From UBA1930 sp943368475 (GTDB taxonomy: Bacteria > Bacteroidota > Bacteroidia > Chitinophagales > Chitinophagaceae), in contig CALRLF020000010.1 of assembly GCA_943368475.1 (NCBI GenBank), forward strand, positions 10,635-74,634: DNA of 64,000 nucleotides. The letters run 5' to 3'. This document shows positions 23,470 to 31,615 of the stretch, in pieces. Made by a program: the position numbers and the translations under genes. The notes beneath the pieces were generated by a model. It saw only the letters and a program-made list of their open reading frames with translations. It did not search any database and was not told the origin of the DNA. Position 1 is the stretch's first letter, and the number at the start of each line of letters is the position of its first letter.

Positions 23470-25815
23470 TTATGCTAATTCAGGTTCTAATATATCTTTC
23501 GTTTTTTCAACAGATAATGGCTTTTCGATTTGCACATATTTTTCAATAGTTAGTCGTGATAATGCATAACTCACTGTTGATTCAGCCCCTTGGTTAAGGT
23601 TAATGTGTTTTTCTTCTAATCCGTCGTAGCAGCCACCTGTGCATGGATTGTAAATGATTTGGTGTAAGTGATTGGCTCCTAAAAACCAATTAAATGCAAT
23701 AACCATTTTTTCTAAGTACGTTTTATCTTTCAACGTATCATAAAATAAACTCAATGTCATGATTGTATAAGCAACGTCGATGGGTTGTTCTCCAAATTGA
23801 TTAGATTGTTTCCCTTTAATATGCCATCCCTGGTTGGAGATTACTTTAATTTGATTGTTTTGAAATTGAACAGATAATAAAAAATTGAAACTGTCTATTG
23901 CAATTGTTTTAAATAAAATGCTGTTATCGTTTAAGTAGGCATACAACATGGCTTCTGGTAAAACACTATTTGCATAAGTGAGATAGTCTTCAAACCATTT
24001 CCATTTATCATCTGATACACCTCTATATTTAGAAACCAAATCATCTGCAAGCGATGTGATTAATAATTTTATCAGTTCATCTTTTCTTAATTGGTTGTAT
24101 AGGTATAATCCTTTTATAGCAAAGGCAATTGCTCTGGGTGATTTAAACCCAGGAATTTTGTTTATAGACTTATCAAAAGCTGCTTCTACTTTAAGAAATA
24201 ATTCGTTTTCTACAATGTTTTCGTACGATAAAAATTCACCTAATGCCCAAATAGCTCTGCCATTAGCATCTTCTAAATTTTCATCCTTGTTTTTAGCTAA
24301 AAATTGTTCGTTTATATCTACATAATTTAAAAAGCTTCCATCTTCCTGCTGACAGAAAATGATAAATTGTAAATAGATCTTTATTAGCTGTAAATCGTTT
24401 AAATCTTTGGTAAGTTGATAATGCTTGGTAACAGCAATTAATGCCCTTGCATTATCATCAATTGTATAGCCACTTGTATAATCAGGGTTTGCAACTGAGG
24501 CAAACTGAATAATTCCTTTATTAGTTGTTAATCGCTTGATATGTTTTTGTGAAATAGGTGGTAAAGAATAATGCAGTACTTTTTCTTTTAGCTGAATATT
24601 TTTTTCAATTAATTCAATATGAGCAATTGCAGCATTTTGCCATGCGGTAGGTGATATTTTATGTAATCCATTCAGCTTCATTTCTTGTAAAATCATCGAA
24701 TTCGATAAAAGCTGAATTGTTGTTTCGGCCAGTTGTTTAGCATCTTGAAAATCTACAATTAAACCAGCTCCATTATTCAGCATTTCTTTGGCATGCGGAA
24801 TTGGTGTTGATACAATGGGACAGCCACTTGCCATTGCATAAGCAAAGGTTCCACTTACTGCCTGATACCGATCTTTAGAAGTGAATAGGTATATGGTTGT
24901 TTGCGATAAATACGATTGCAATTCATCTAACGATAAATATTTATTTATAAAACGAACATGGTTTTGCAGATCTAATGCAATCACTTTGCTTTCTAATAAA
25001 GCCCTATAAGTCTCTCCTTCACTTTTAATTATTGAAGGGTGTGTTTTGCCTATAATAAGATACAGAATATTTGGAAATATTTTGATAATGCTTGGTAATG
25101 CATCTAGTGCAGTTTCAATACTTTTGCCCGAACTGATTAAACCAAATGTTGATAGTACCAGTTTGTTTCTTAAGTAGCTTTTATTTTCTTGCTCAGTATT
25201 CGATTTAGCTAAGTGTGTACCATGCGGAATTACAATAATTTTATCTGCAGCAATTGTGTATTCGGTTTGCAAAATACTCTCCGAATTTTTTGTCATTACA
25301 ATAATGTTTTTACTTAATGCAGCAATTGTTTGTACCAATTTTTTTCTAGCTTCATTAGGTTCTGGTAGCACAGTATGAAATGTTGTTATAACTGGTTTTC
25401 GAATAAGTGCAAGCAGTTGCAAAAAATAATCTCCATTTGTACCACCAAACAAACCAAATTCATGTTCTACAAGTACCAACTTAATTTGGCTATTGTTATT
25501 AATTAGCTCAGCAAGAGGGCTGTATTCATTTAGGCTAGATGTATGTAAAGTATATATTACTTCGTTTGGGTAATTGTAAATTTTTTCGTTTGCTTCCAGT
25601 GCACAAACAGTAACAGAATAGCATAATCCAAATTTTTCTTGTATAGCATTCACCAAATCTTGTGAATACATTGCAATGCCACATTCTCTATTGGGATAAG
25701 AAGTAATAAAAAGTATTTCTGGTAAGGAGGTTGGTGTTGCAGTTTGCTCATCATTAAAGCTTTCTTTATAGTGCATTAAACTGTTTACTGGTACATAATC
25801 AAAGTTTGTTTTCAT
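23470..25815 (-). CDS. GT4-type glycosyltransferase fused to an alpha/alpha-toroid domain
   Basis: 781 residues. Residues 1 to about 395 form a GT-B glycosyltransferase: Rossmann start EILFITSYPNRECGIAMYSQDL, STFGLISSGKSIETALDALP, and the nucleotide-sugar site FAYAMASGCPIVSTPIPHAKEML. Residues about 410-760 form a helical toroid (DYTSGYTIDDNARALIA, QQEDGSFLNYVDI, DANGRAIWALGEFL), as in glycosidase-like domains. ATG 25815 overlaps the TGA stop of the GH130 gene as ATGA, implying translational coupling. The pair probably makes and recycles a mannose-like glycan or solute (inference). Acceptor unknown. Confidence 0.85.
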   Translation of the reverse strand: MKTNFDYVPVNSLMHYKESFNDEQTATPTSLPEILFITSYPNRECGIAMYSQDLVNAIQEKFGLCYSVTVCALEANEKIYNYPNEVIYTLHTSSLNEYSPLAELINNNSQIKLVLVEHEFGLFGGTNGDYFLQLLALIRKPVITTFHTVLPEPNEARKKLVQTIAALSKNIIVMTKNSESILQTEYTIAADKIIVIPHGTHLAKSNTEQENKSYLRNKLVLSTFGLISSGKSIETALDALPSIIKIFPNILYLIIGKTHPSIIKSEGETYRALLESKVIALDLQNHVRFINKYLSLDELQSYLSQTTIYLFTSKDRYQAVSGTFAYAMASGCPIVSTPIPHAKEMLNNGAGLIVDFQDAKQLAETTIQLLSNSMILQEMKLNGLHKISPTAWQNAAIAHIELIEKNIQLKEKVLHYSLPPISQKHIKRLTTNKGIIQFASVANPDYTSGYTIDDNARALIAVTKHYQLTKDLNDLQLIKIYLQFIIFCQQEDGSFLNYVDINEQFLAKNKDENLEDANGRAIWALGEFLSYENIVENELFLKVEAAFDKSINKIPGFKSPRAIAFAIKGLYLYNQLRKDELIKLLITSLADDLVSKYRGVSDDKWKWFEDYLTYANSVLPEAMLYAYLNDNSILFKTIAIDSFNFLLSVQFQNNQIKVISNQGWHIKGKQSNQFGEQPIDVAYTIMTLSLFYDTLKDKTYLEKMVIAFNWFLGANHLHQIIYNPCTGGCYDGLEEKHINLNQGAESTVSYALSRLTIEKYVQIEKPLSVEKTKDILEPELA

Positions 25816-26846
25816 ACAGTTATATTGTTTGTAAGCTCTTTTAATAGTTCTTTTAAACTGAGAGAAGCACATGCAATGCGTTTATCGGCTGCTCCATAAT
25901 AGATGTATAATGTGTCGTTTATTAAAGCTGTGCCTGTTGGAAAAACTACATTATTTACTTCGCCTTTTAATTCCCACGAAAGTTCGGGTTTAAATAATGC
26001 GTAAGGCAGTCGGGATAGTTCTATACTTGGATTTTCTAAGTCTAATAATGCAGCACAAGCACTGTACACATAACCTGCTGAAGTATCGTGTACACCATGG
26101 TAAATTAGCAGCCAACCATGTTCTGTTTCAATAGGTGGGCAGCCACCACCTATATAGCTTATTTCATGTTTATACTTGGGAGAGAGGATAATATTTTCTT
26201 GTAGGTGTAAGAAATAATTTGTCCAAAATTCTTTTGTTAGATCTTGAATACTGTTTACTGACGCAATTTGTATATCAGGTCGTATTCTGTGCAGAAAGTA
26301 TAGTTTGCCATTTATTTTTCTAGGAAAAAAAATGAGGTTCTTGTCCCATAAAAGCATCTTTTTATCGGGATTGTTTTGAATGTTATTATGCACATGAAAG
26401 CGTTCGTACTTTTCGTTTAAATGTGCATTACATTCGGCCAGTCTTCTAAATTCTTCGTAAGTAAATTGAGGAACAATAATGCCATGTTTTTCAAAGCTTT
26501 TCAAATCAGTTGATGTTGCTAATGCCCCCATAGCATTAATTCCATCATAGGCAGTGAAAGTTAGGTAATAAAGTTCCTCAATTTTTACTATTCTGGGGTC
26601 TTCAATCCCATGAGCTTCGTATTCAAATTGTGGACTTAACAAAGGGGTGTTCAATCTTTCAACCAGATTTAATGGACCATCTAATTTGCAATATCCAATA
26701 GTAGAATAATTGCCTTTTCGTAGGGCTCTGTAAAATATATGAATAGTATTACCATCTTGATATACAGCTGGGTTTAATACACCTTCATCTTCAAAAAACA
26801 AAGTCGTTTCTTCGAGAATAATGCCTTCCTTTTTTACAGTAACCAT
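25812..26846 (-). CDS. Glycoside hydrolase family 130 (beta-mannoside phosphorylase-like)
   Basis: 344 residues of a five-bladed propeller. The catalytic aspartate context is HGIEDPRIVKI; other blades show NPAVYQDGNTIHIFYRAL, GGGCPPIETEHGWLLIYHGV and VVFPTGTALINDTLYIYYGAADKRIA. GH130 enzymes phosphorolyse, and some hydrolyse, beta-mannosides. No signal peptide, so cytoplasmic. The absence of other mannan-degradation genes and the 4-nt coupling to a glycosyltransferase suggest endogenous glycan turnover rather than food uptake (inference). Confidence 0.9.
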   Translation of the reverse strand: MVTVKKEGIILEETTLFFEDEGVLNPAVYQDGNTIHIFYRALRKGNYSTIGYCKLDGPLNLVERLNTPLLSPQFEYEAHGIEDPRIVKIEELYYLTFTAYDGINAMGALATSTDLKSFEKHGIIVPQFTYEEFRRLAECNAHLNEKYERFHVHNNIQNNPDKKMLLWDKNLIFFPRKINGKLYFLHRIRPDIQIASVNSIQDLTKEFWTNYFLHLQENIILSPKYKHEISYIGGGCPPIETEHGWLLIYHGVHDTSAGYVYSACAALLDLENPSIELSRLPYALFKPELSWELKGEVNNVVFPTGTALINDTLYIYYGAADKRIACASLSLKELLKELTNNITV

Positions 26847-26862
26847 TTTATGTGTTTTAGGT

Positions 26863-27495
26863 TTATTTAGTTGGTTGTACAGGATATTTATTTAAGATTT
26901 TTACTACGGCTGGGTGTATTGCATTTTTCATATATCGGCTATCATACACATCGCCTTTTGCAGATCCTGTCCAAATAAGTTTACCTGAAACTCTATCAAA
27001 AGCATTAATTATGATAGTAGATTTATTAAACCTTGTTCGTTCAACTGTTTCTCCAATTTTATAAGATGGTCTTTGATAACTTTGATTATAATAACCATAC
27101 GGATTCCATTTGTAGTTATTATTATTGTAGTACATATAAGAATAAGATGGATAGGCACCATACATTGGAGAAGAGTATATTGGAGTTCTAGTAATGGCAA
27201 CCTTGCTTCTGTTATGAATAACTAATTCAAACAATAAATCAGGAGCATTTATTTGTGGAACGTACAATATTTTTTCCAGCTCTTTATCAACATAGTTTTT
27301 GATATTGTTTTCTATAATCTCATTATCAAAAGGTGTGGCTGTATGTGGTTGATGGTTGTTTAGCCAAGCGTATGTTTTGAATTGATTGAAATCAATACTA
27401 TGATCGTAATTGGAAGATATTGTATTAAAAATGCTGTTAGTACATCCGAGTAATGCTATTGTTATTGCAATAGTTATTACCAGTATTTTTTTCAT
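26863..27495 (-). CDS. DUF4136 lipoprotein
   Basis: 210 residues with a lipoprotein signal (MKKILVITIAITIALLGC, lipidated Cys at 18). The mature domain opens with DHSIDFNQFKTYAWL and closes with IIINAFDRVSGKLIWTGSAKGDV and a C-terminal helix, the DUF4136 pattern of periplasmic lipoproteins. Residues about 105-145 form a Tyr/Asn/Pro-rich stretch (YGAYPSYSYMYYNNNNYKW). Function unknown. It lies directly upstream of GH130 with a 16-nt gap, so it is probably cotranscribed. Confidence 0.85.
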   Translation of the reverse strand: MKKILVITIAITIALLGCTNSIFNTISSNYDHSIDFNQFKTYAWLNNHQPHTATPFDNEIIENNIKNYVDKELEKILYVPQINAPDLLFELVIHNRSKVAITRTPIYSSPMYGAYPSYSYMYYNNNNYKWNPYGYYNQSYQRPSYKIGETVERTRFNKSTIIINAFDRVSGKLIWTGSAKGDVYDSRYMKNAIHPAVVKILNKYPVQPTK

Positions 27496-27576
27496 TTCGC
27501 TGATTTAAACACTAGGGTAAAAAATAGTAGCTCTTTAGCCTAATGTTTTTAATGGAATAGAGTGCCTAGAAAAATT

Positions 27577-27996
27577 TTAAAAATTTGAAGTTGTTAAAAC
27601 AAGTGTCATACCAGGGTATTGAACATTTGAATCATCTTCAGCAGTAACTGAAATTCGAATTGGCTTAAAAGAAGTTACTGTTTCAAAGGAAACTTTTAAA
27701 CCATTGCTGGTTTTAATTTGACCAATATTTTGTGTAACATTATTTTCAGTTAATACCCAAACTACATAGGTACGTTTTGGAGGGTCAAGCCTATTTGGCT
27801 CTGCTAAATAAGATAACTGCATTTTAATAGCGTAGTTGTTATTCTTATCTTTTTTTACAGTTACATTACCTCTGGCTGCAGGAACAACTGATGAATTTTC
27901 AAAAGCAATTTTTTTAGCACATGAACTGAATAAAAAAATACTTGCAATGGTGAAGGCAGCAAACATTAGTTTGCTAAGTGATTTATTTTTATACAT
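27577..27996 (-). CDS. Small lipoprotein, function unknown
   Basis: 139 residues with lipobox IFLFSSC (Cys at 26). The mature part is a predicted beta-sandwich: RGNVTVKKDKNNNYAIKMQLSYL, PKRTYVVWVLTENN, IGQIKTSNGLKVSFETVTSFKPIRISVTAEDD, ending PGMTLVLTTSNF. I know this type only as hypothetical proteins of Bacteroidota; the VVWV and SVTAED strands recall adhesion-like folds. A stress-island member, with 80 nt to DUF4136. Confidence 0.65.
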   Translation of the reverse strand: MYKNKSLSKLMFAAFTIASIFLFSSCAKKIAFENSSVVPAARGNVTVKKDKNNNYAIKMQLSYLAEPNRLDPPKRTYVVWVLTENNVTQNIGQIKTSNGLKVSFETVTSFKPIRISVTAEDDSNVQYPGMTLVLTTSNF

Positions 27997-28019
27997 AAGT
28001 GATTTATTTAAAGAATGAA

Positions 28020-28466
28020 TTATTTTTTATGAGCTAAAGCAGAGATTGATTTGCCCAATTCATCTACTTCTTTATTGAGACTGATTTTAAACAACTCCCA
28101 GGTACTGTAGCTTCCATCTGAGTGTTCTTTTAATGTGGTTTTTAATCTGTTATTTTGTTGAATTAGTTTATCTAACTCTTTTTCAGAATTACTACGTGTA
28201 TCTGCTTTCTCAGCTTTAATCTGAATTTTAATTGCAGCAATTTCTTGATCGTTGGCTAAAAGCTTTTGTTCAATTTCAGCTCTATACTTTGCATATTGAG
28301 CAGCAGAGTCTAAACGAGCTTCGTTAAGTTCTTTGGTAGCGTCTTTTACATTTTCTTTTGCTTCCTCTACTTTTTCTGCTTTGCTTTCGGTAGAGTTGTT
28401 ACAGCTAACAATAGCTATAGTTGCTGCACAAGAAATTAAGATTAGTTTTAAGTCAAACATTTTCAT
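28020..28466 (-). CDS. Coiled-coil lipoprotein, Sll1863-like stress protein
   Basis: 148 residues. Lipobox AIVSCNNS (Cys at 22) is followed by a long charged coiled coil (AEKVEEAKENVKDATKELNEARLDS, then LDKLIQQNNRLKTTLKEH) and the conserved tail STWELFKISLNKEVDELGKSIS. This matches what I recall as the Sll1863-type stress response proteins, found near other stress genes. It overlaps the upstream gene by 14 nt (28453-28466), so the two are probably cotranslated. Likely anchored in the inner or outer membrane facing the periplasm. Confidence 0.7.
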   Translation of the reverse strand: MKMFDLKLILISCAATIAIVSCNNSTESKAEKVEEAKENVKDATKELNEARLDSAAQYAKYRAEIEQKLLANDQEIAAIKIQIKAEKADTRSNSEKELDKLIQQNNRLKTTLKEHSDGSYSTWELFKISLNKEVDELGKSISALAHKK

Positions 28467-28815
28467 TTTCTTTTTTATTTTTACGTTTGTTAATAAGTGT
28501 ATTTATGATAGATGTAGAGATTTTTTCAACAAGCATTGAGCTTAAATAACCTTTAATGCTTTTATTTCTGCCCAGTACTTTTTCAATTAAAAAATTAGTT
28601 CCAAGGTTAATACCCACCTTAGAAATATTTAGCTTCAAATCTTTATCCTCTAGAATACTGCTTAAATATTCTTTTGCGATTTTTATAGGATTTGCTTGAT
28701 TAGCCAATTCTGAAAATTGTACTTTAAGCTCCTCTTCTTTAGCTAGTTTTTGTTTTTTTAAAGTAGCTATTTGTATTTGCAAATCAGTGTAAGCTGTTAC
28801 TTTAATTTTATCCAT
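28453..28815 (-). CDS. Hypothetical helical protein
   Basis: 120 residues from the ATG at 28815 (MDKIKVTAYTDLQ); a longer frame from 28848 is less likely because it runs deep into the upstream gene. Coiled coil at the start (LQIQIATLKKQKLAKEEELKVQ), then a glycine-containing region (INLGTNFLIEKVLGRNKSIKGYLSSML) that could interact with membrane, and a basic tail KRKNKKE. No recognised family. It overlaps both neighbours by 8-14 nt, which marks a tight translational unit with the holin-X-like gene and the coiled-coil lipoprotein. Confidence 0.65.
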   Translation of the reverse strand: MDKIKVTAYTDLQIQIATLKKQKLAKEEELKVQFSELANQANPIKIAKEYLSSILEDKDLKLNISKVGINLGTNFLIEKVLGRNKSIKGYLSSMLVEKISTSIINTLINKRKNKKENENV

Positions 28816-29164
28816 TTTTATTGCTTGATTGATTAAGTAAACAGTCAACTATTTGTTCTCTAATAGGTATTCTCAGCCATTTTTTACATAACAATAGCGT
28901 TAAGAATATAAGCAAATAAAAACCTGCAACAATGCCAAAACCGATGTAGCTATTTTTAAATATTGATGATAAATACAAAGCTGAAAAAATGCTTAAGAAA
29001 AGAATAAACATTATGCCAAATAGCCCAATTACAATACTTGTTATTGCGTTTGCACCAAGATTCGATGAATACTCAATTGCTTCTAGCTTACCTAGCTTAT
29101 AGTTAATGCTAACGTACTCTTTTAGGCTATTGGTTACTTCATCTATATGATTGGTTTGTGGCAT
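28808..29164 (-). CDS. Holin-X-like (phage-holin-family) membrane protein
   Basis: 118 residues. An amphipathic N-terminal helix (EVTNSLKEYVSINYKLGKLEAIEYSS) precedes two strong hydrophobic helices (SIVIGLFGIMFILFLSIFSALYL and GFGIVAGFYLLIFLTLLL). This is the layout of the 'Holin-X' family, named from resemblance only. Such proteins are frequent in stress clusters with YtxH proteins and there is no phage context here, so I would not call it a lysis protein. Confidence 0.78.
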   Translation of the reverse strand: MPQTNHIDEVTNSLKEYVSINYKLGKLEAIEYSSNLGANAITSIVIGLFGIMFILFLSIFSALYLSSIFKNSYIGFGIVAGFYLLIFLTLLLCKKWLRIPIREQIVDCLLNQSSNKNG

Positions 29165-29225
29165 AATGTTTACTTTGCTTAAGAAATTTTGGGTTATTTT
29201 TTACTTTTAACCAATAATTTATTTT

Positions 29226-29513
29226 CTAGTTGTGCTGTTTAAAAGCTTCAACTTTTTGTTGAATACCATTTTTTATATCGGTAATCTTTTCGCCAGCTAA
29301 TTCTTCTAATTCCTCTGCCTTATGTCTAAGTGCAGCTACTTCTTCTTTAATTTTTTCTTTTACATCTTCTGCCATGTCTTTAGCACCACCTATAAGTCTT
29401 TTTCTGGTTTTGCTACCTTTTGCAGGGGCAAATAAAATTCCTAATGCTGCACCTGTAATTGCTCCAATTAATAAGGCTCCAATTACTTTAAAATTGTCGT
29501 TTGAGTTTTCCAT
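29226..29513 (-). CDS. YtxH domain-containing protein
   Basis: 95 residues with one glycine-rich membrane helix (VIGALLIGAITGAALGILFAPAKGSKTRKRL, residues about 10-40), then an amphipathic charged helix (AEDVKEKIKEEVAALRHKAEELEEL). YtxH-family proteins belong to the general-stress regulons of several phyla; their exact role is unknown. It is part of the minus-strand stress island, 61 nt upstream of the holin-X-like gene. Confidence 0.88.
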   Translation of the reverse strand: MENSNDNFKVIGALLIGAITGAALGILFAPAKGSKTRKRLIGGAKDMAEDVKEKIKEEVAALRHKAEELEELAGEKITDIKNGIQQKVEAFKQHN

Positions 29514-29544
29514 TTTTATTATGTTTTTAAATGATTAAATTGTT

Positions 29545-30177
29545 TTAGAATCTAAAACCAATTGTTGCTTGATACCATTGATTTTTATAACGTGGAGTTT
29601 GTGATGTACCATCGCCATTATTGGTTTTGAAATCCCATCCAGCTCTTAAGCCAAATACCATATTACTTGCGTTAATATCAAATCCGCCAGTAAAGCATAA
29701 TGTGTTTTTTCTCACATTATCGTTGTTAAACTGAGTTTCTTGAGCAGTATTTACAATAGCACTTGTGTACTCATTTTTTTCACTTAACAGAAACGAAAAT
29801 TGTGGTCCAGCAAGTAAAGTGAATTTTGTGCTAGGTTTAAAAGCCAATAATAGTGGTATGTCTAAATAATTGGTAGTACGTGTGTAACTATAATTACTAC
29901 CAAGCAATGTTCCTGTTGCTTTGAACCCTTTTTGAGAATATAAAAGCTCTGGTTGAAATCCAAAAAAGCCAGCTATTGGTATCGACGCAAATACACCTGT
30001 TGCTAAACCAAACTTGGCATCGGCAACAAAATTTTCTCCTTGGCTGTCGTAAACATTGGAATAGTTTGCTCCAATTTTAAACCCTAGTGTTAGTTTATTA
30101 GTGGTACTTTTTTGTTGGGCAAATGCATAATTTGTTACTATGCCAATTGTTAATGCAATTAATAATACTTTTTTCAT
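29545..30177 (-). CDS. Outer-membrane beta-barrel protein (PorT/OMP_b-brl family)
   Basis: 210 residues with signal peptide ending NYAFAQ. Strands alternate as expected of an eight-stranded barrel: LTLGFKIGANYSNVYD, GLATGVFASIPIAGFFGFQPELLYSQKG, YLDIPLLLAFKPSTKFTLLAGPQFSF, and a final aromatic strand ATIGFRF. It resembles the 'porin family' barrels common in Bacteroidota; no transport activity can be assigned. 31 nt upstream of YtxH, probably in the same operon. Confidence 0.87.
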   Translation of the reverse strand: MKKVLLIALTIGIVTNYAFAQQKSTTNKLTLGFKIGANYSNVYDSQGENFVADAKFGLATGVFASIPIAGFFGFQPELLYSQKGFKATGTLLGSNYSYTRTTNYLDIPLLLAFKPSTKFTLLAGPQFSFLLSEKNEYTSAIVNTAQETQFNNDNVRKNTLCFTGGFDINASNMVFGLRAGWDFKTNNGDGTSQTPRYKNQWYQATIGFRF

Positions 30178-30218
30178 GTTGTTTAACTTGTTTTAAAAAA
30201 TTGATATTGTGATTTGTT

Positions 30219-30374
30219 TTATAAAGTTTTTTTACCGCCTATAACCCTTAGTAATACTGCTATTACTGCAATTACAAGTAGTATGTGTATAATGCTTCCT
30301 GCATTATAAGCGAAGAAGCCTGTGGCCCAAAAAATAATTAATAGTACAGCTACAACGTATAGTAAGTTGTTCAT
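30219..30374 (-). CDS. 51-residue Lmo0937-type membrane protein
   Basis: Read by hand from the minus strand: ATG at 30374, stop TAA at 30219-30221. The peptide is MNNLLYVVAVLLIIFWATGF, then FAYNAGSIIHILLVIAVIAV and a tail LLRVIGGKKTL. Two hydrophobic helices with the FWATGFFAYNAG turn and HILLVIAVIAVLLR match the tiny Lmo0937 family, often stress-induced. It lies between the barrel gene and the AraC regulator, with gaps of 41 and 103 nt. Confidence 0.85.
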   Translation of the reverse strand: MNNLLYVVAVLLIIFWATGFFAYNAGSIIHILLVIAVIAVLLRVIGGKKTL

Positions 30375-30477
30375 GGTAATGTGTTTTAAATTGAAGTGAA
30401 TAATTGGTAGTACACATGAATTGCATACTAGAATACTGTTTAATTGGATATTGCTTGGCGATAATTTATATCCTTAT

Positions 30478-31101
30478 TCAGAAAGTAAAGGTCGTTGCTA
30501 TTGTATTTTTTTTGTTACACAATTGAATATGTTTCTTATACAATTCACACATCGAGAGTGCTTGTTTTTTTCTTTTTAAGTGTTTAAAAAATCCTGGTGT
30601 TAAGCCAGTGATTTTTTTAAACTGATTGGATAAGTGAGCAGGACTACTGTAATTTAATTTGTAGGAAATTTCAGTTACACTCAACTTATCGTACAACAAT
30701 AATTCTTTTACACGTTCAACTTTTTGGGTAATAATATATTGTTGAATCGTGGTGCCAGTTACTTCCGAAAAAATATTGGATATCTGGTTGTAATCTTGAT
30801 TTAACTTTCGACTGATATATTCAGCGTTTGTTTGAGTCACTTGGTCTTCATCATAGAATATCATTTCTGTAATAATGCCTTTTATCTTTTGTATCAAAAC
30901 GCTTTTTTGATCTTCTAAAAGCTCTAACCCAGATTGTAATAAACTTTTTCTGAGTGTTTCTCTTGTTGTTTCATCAATGTTTTCTAAAATGATTACAAAG
31001 CCAAGTTCTACACTTGTATAATGCAGGTTTAGTTTTTCTAATTCAGCTTTTACCAGCATTTTGCAACGAAGGCTTACCATATATTTTATGTACAATTTCA
31101 T
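30478..31101 (-). CDS. AraC-type regulator with ferredoxin-like N-terminal domain (paralogue 1)
   Basis: 207 residues. The N-terminal about 60 residues (MKLYIKYMVSLRCKMLVKAE, then LHYTSVELGFVIILENI) have the beta-alpha-beta look of an HMA/ferredoxin-like fold without its metal-binding CxxC. The C-terminal two-helix AraC DNA-binding region includes YISRKLNQDYNQISNIFSEV and LSVTEISYKLNYSSPAHLSNQFKKITGLTPGFF. The start directly abuts the cupin stop codon (TAAATG), so the two are an operon. It has a 27-residue C-terminal extension absent from paralogue 2. It likely controls nearby stress genes (inference). Confidence 0.88.
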   Translation of the reverse strand: MKLYIKYMVSLRCKMLVKAELEKLNLHYTSVELGFVIILENIDETTRETLRKSLLQSGLELLEDQKSVLIQKIKGIITEMIFYDEDQVTQTNAEYISRKLNQDYNQISNIFSEVTGTTIQQYIITQKVERVKELLLYDKLSVTEISYKLNYSSPAHLSNQFKKITGLTPGFFKHLKRKKQALSMCELYKKHIQLCNKKNTIATTFTF

Positions 31102-31449
31102 TTATTCTTCATAACCGCTTTTTATAACAGTAGCAATCATTTTAAACTGTTCGTTGGCATTAAACTTATGTTTAGCATGAGCAGGAATAATAATTCCTTC
31201 TCCAAGATTTAGCCTAAATTTTCTATCAGCAATTATAAGCTCTGCACTGCCATCAATAATTTGAATATAGGTATCAAACGGAGATATTTTTTCGGCTAAT
31301 TCTTCGCCTGCATCAAGTGATGAAACAGTAATATTGCCAGTAGATTTTTTAATAATTGTTTTGCTTACAACAGCATTAGGTAAGTATTCTATTATTTCTA
31401 CTACAATATGAACTTTCGATTTTTCAAGTTCAGTTTTTTTATTTTCCAT
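31102..31449 (-). CDS. Cupin domain protein
   Basis: 115 residues, a single conserved cupin barrel: GNITVSSLDAGEELAEKISPFDTYIQIIDGSAELIIADRKFRLNLGEGIIIPAHAKHKFNA. The usual metal-binding first motif is degenerate (SPFD instead of HxH), while the second motif keeps one histidine (PAHAKH), so metal binding is uncertain. Translated just upstream of the AraC regulator without a gap, it could act as a separate ligand sensor for it (inference). No signal peptide. Confidence 0.85.
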   Translation of the reverse strand: MENKKTELEKSKVHIVVEIIEYLPNAVVSKTIIKKSTGNITVSSLDAGEELAEKISPFDTYIQIIDGSAELIIADRKFRLNLGEGIIIPAHAKHKFNANEQFKMIATVIKSGYEE

Positions 31450-31567
31450 AGTTTGAACTTTATGAAGTGTATTATTATTTTTTAAAGGTCACTATTATAT
31501 TTAGTTTCATTGTTACACATTGAATACATAGAGTTACATAATTCACTTATAAACTTTATTAGTAAAC

Positions 31568-31600
31568 AAAAGCCTTCTGCTTTTAGAGCAGAAGGCTTTT
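31568..31600 (-). terminator. Terminator downstream of the OmpA gene
   Basis: AAAAGCCTTCTGC (31568-31580) pairs perfectly with GCAGAAGGCTTTT (31588-31600), 7-nt loop. On the minus strand the second arm ends in TTTT followed by GTTTAC. It starts 16 nt beyond the OmpA stop at 31616 and separates that gene from the cupin/AraC operon. Confidence 0.85.
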
Positions 31601-31615
31601 GAATTATTCAATCAT

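Noticed and set aside
28808..29164. Phage lysis cassette because of the holin-like protein
   Set aside because: No phage structural, integrase or lysin genes nearby; the Holin-X family recurs in bacterial stress clusters.
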